NCBI GenBank assembly: GCA_023229945.1
Contig: JALNYH010000007.1
Span: 1-64,000, forward strand
DNA from: Arcobacteraceae bacterium
GTDB taxonomy: Bacteria > Campylobacterota > Campylobacteria > Campylobacterales > Arcobacteraceae
DNA length: 64,000 nucleotides
Reading direction: 5' to 3'
Shown here: piece after piece, positions 63,436 through 64,000 of the stretch
Layout: every line of letters starts with the position of its first letter
Numbering within the stretch: the stretch's first letter is position 1
The notes under the pieces: generated by a model
The model's input: only the letters and a program-made list of their open reading frames with translations
Database searches by the model: none
What the model was told of the DNA's origin: nothing
Program-made: the position numbers and the translations under genes

Positions 63436-63520
63436 GGTGGGGTTGGAGAGCGGTCAAATCCAGGAGACTGTAAATCTCCCGCTTATAGCTTCGAAGGTTC
63501 AAATCCTTCTCCCACCACCA
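63436..63520 (+). tRNA. tRNA-Tyr (GTA)
   Basis: This 85-base tRNA has a long variable arm, as expected for tyrosine, anticodon GTA and encoded CCA. Confidence 0.95.
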
Positions 63521-63527
63521 TTTATGT

Positions 63528-63604
63528 GCGGGTGTAGCTCAGTTGGCTAGAGCTTCTGCCTTCCAAGCAGATTGTCGCGCGTTCGAGTCGCGTCACCCGC
63601 TCCA
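63528..63604 (+). tRNA. tRNA-Gly (TCC)
   Basis: The acceptor stem GCGGGTG, anticodon loop CTTCCAA (TCC) and encoded CCA are clear. It lies 7 bases after tRNA-Tyr. Confidence 0.95.
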
Positions 63605-63744
63605 TATATTTATGATTGATATTGATAATGGGAGCTGAGTTATACGCATCTTAAATTATAACTCTAATATTCTTCCAAATAAAATCATATGTTAATTGTT
63701 AAAAAGTATGGGCTTAAAATTTAGGTATATCAATCGTATGATAC

Positions 63745-63819
<75 letters not shown>

Positions 63820-63837
63820 GCTCTAAGCTATATATGA

Positions 63838-63938
63838 ACACCTCTAAAAACTAAAAGTAGTTTTGGTTTTTAGAGGTGTGCCCTCATTTAAGATACCCTC
63901 TGATTAGATTAGCTACTAGGCTTATCTACTCAGAGGGC
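63838..63938 (+). promoter_or_regulatory. Structured leader between tRNA-Thr and tuf
   Basis: ACACCTCTAAAAAC (63838-63851) pairs perfectly (14 bp) with GTTTTTAGAGGTGT (63866-63879). A second hairpin pairs CCCTCTGA (63896-63903) with TCAGAGGG (63930-63937). GCCCTC at 63880-63885 can compete for GAGGGC at 63933-63938. No long U-run follows the first stem, so it is more likely an RNA processing or regulatory structure than a terminator. Confidence 0.6.
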
Positions 63939-63970
63939 AAAAGCTTTAAATTTGTAAAAGGAAAACTAAG

Positions 63971-64000
63971 ATGGCTAAAGAAAAATTTTCAAGAAATAAA
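63971..64000 (+). CDS. tuf: Start of elongation factor Tu (cut by window edge)
   Basis: The ten visible codons read MAKEKFSRNK, the conserved EF-Tu start, after an AAGGA ribosome site. The gene continues beyond the window. The tRNA order Thr-Tyr-Gly-Thr before tuf is the same as at the E. coli tufB locus. Confidence 0.95.
   Translation, partial: MAKEKFSRNK

Noticed and set aside
63317..63550. Open frame of 77 codons across tRNA-Thr and tRNA-Tyr
   Set aside because: It runs through two clear tRNA genes and has no coding features.

Overview
The window is a low-GC, AT-rich bacterial chromosome segment from the Campylobacterota (epsilonproteobacteria). The evidence is gene content and order: a PEB4-type parvulin next to class II aldolase, an HsrA/CosR-type response regulator, an HP0268-family small protein beside miaB, a DUF374 acyltransferase and nusA, a CetA/CetB-like energy-taxis pair, futalosine-pathway MqnA, and a glutamine synthetase lacking the adenylylation tyrosine. 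Arcobacteraceae or a close relative is my best guess, but the family is an inference from gene content, not a measurement. It is nearly all core chromosome. The only clear mobile-element trace is the very end of an IS256-like element at the left edge.

Layout. 1-1650: IS end abutting a diguanylate cyclase. 1.8-7 kb: nadE, a DegT-like protein, lpxK, a frameshifted fba and a parvulin. 6.9-10.8 kb: an HsrA/CosR-like regulator with its own kinase, a CoA-binding protein, a DHH phosphoesterase and an Rrf2 regulator. 11-14.7 kb: rpsO and the str operon rpsL-rpsG-fusA, with a highly structured RNA between rpsG and fusA. 14.8-20.7 kb: DUF523/DUF1722 protein, diheme peroxidase, a saccharopine-dehydrogenase-like protein, trpB and cyclophilin. 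20.9-29.7 kb: CetB/CetA-like energy taxis, a conserved block (membrane-anchored unknown, DUF374, miaB, HP0268-like), nusA and cysS. 29.8-31.1 kb: ribBA with a degenerate RibA half, and tRNA-Gln and tRNA-fMet behind a consensus promoter. 31.2-37.7 kb: a sensory block with cytochrome c, heme-type chemoreceptor, response regulator, periplasmic binding protein and PAS kinase. 37.8-44.8 kb: moaA, serS, TAXI protein, DUF502, trpS, TRIC channel, purN. 45-49.2 kb: a chemoreceptor and an EAL-GGDEF protein in one transcript. 49.3-55 kb: glnA, PHP phosphatase, moaE, moaD, mqnA, flippase, uppP. 55-59.2 kb: envelope genes murG, ftsW and ftsI. 59.3-63.2 kb: DUF3817, GT9-like, U32/TrhP and a response regulator. 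63.2-64 kb: tRNA-Thr-Tyr-Gly-Thr followed by the start of tuf, an order also found at the E. coli tufB locus.

The most unusual signal is not a gene. At least nine intergenic sites carry degenerate tandem heptamers that fit one pattern, NGTNRNT (or its complement), arranged as two facing arms. Three of the nine also share an internal core with a GTGAC-GAA-GTCAC palindrome. The arms sit directly against genes and often supply their stop codons (nadE, lpxK, fba, the kinase at 7.6 kb, the CoA-binding gene, murG, the TRIC gene, moaD). A second strong candidate is the two-unit, multi-hairpin RNA between rpsG and fusA, which can fold in competing ways.

Sensory and c-di-GMP functions are prominent: three chemoreceptors, one diguanylate cyclase, one EAL-GGDEF protein, two kinases and three response regulators.
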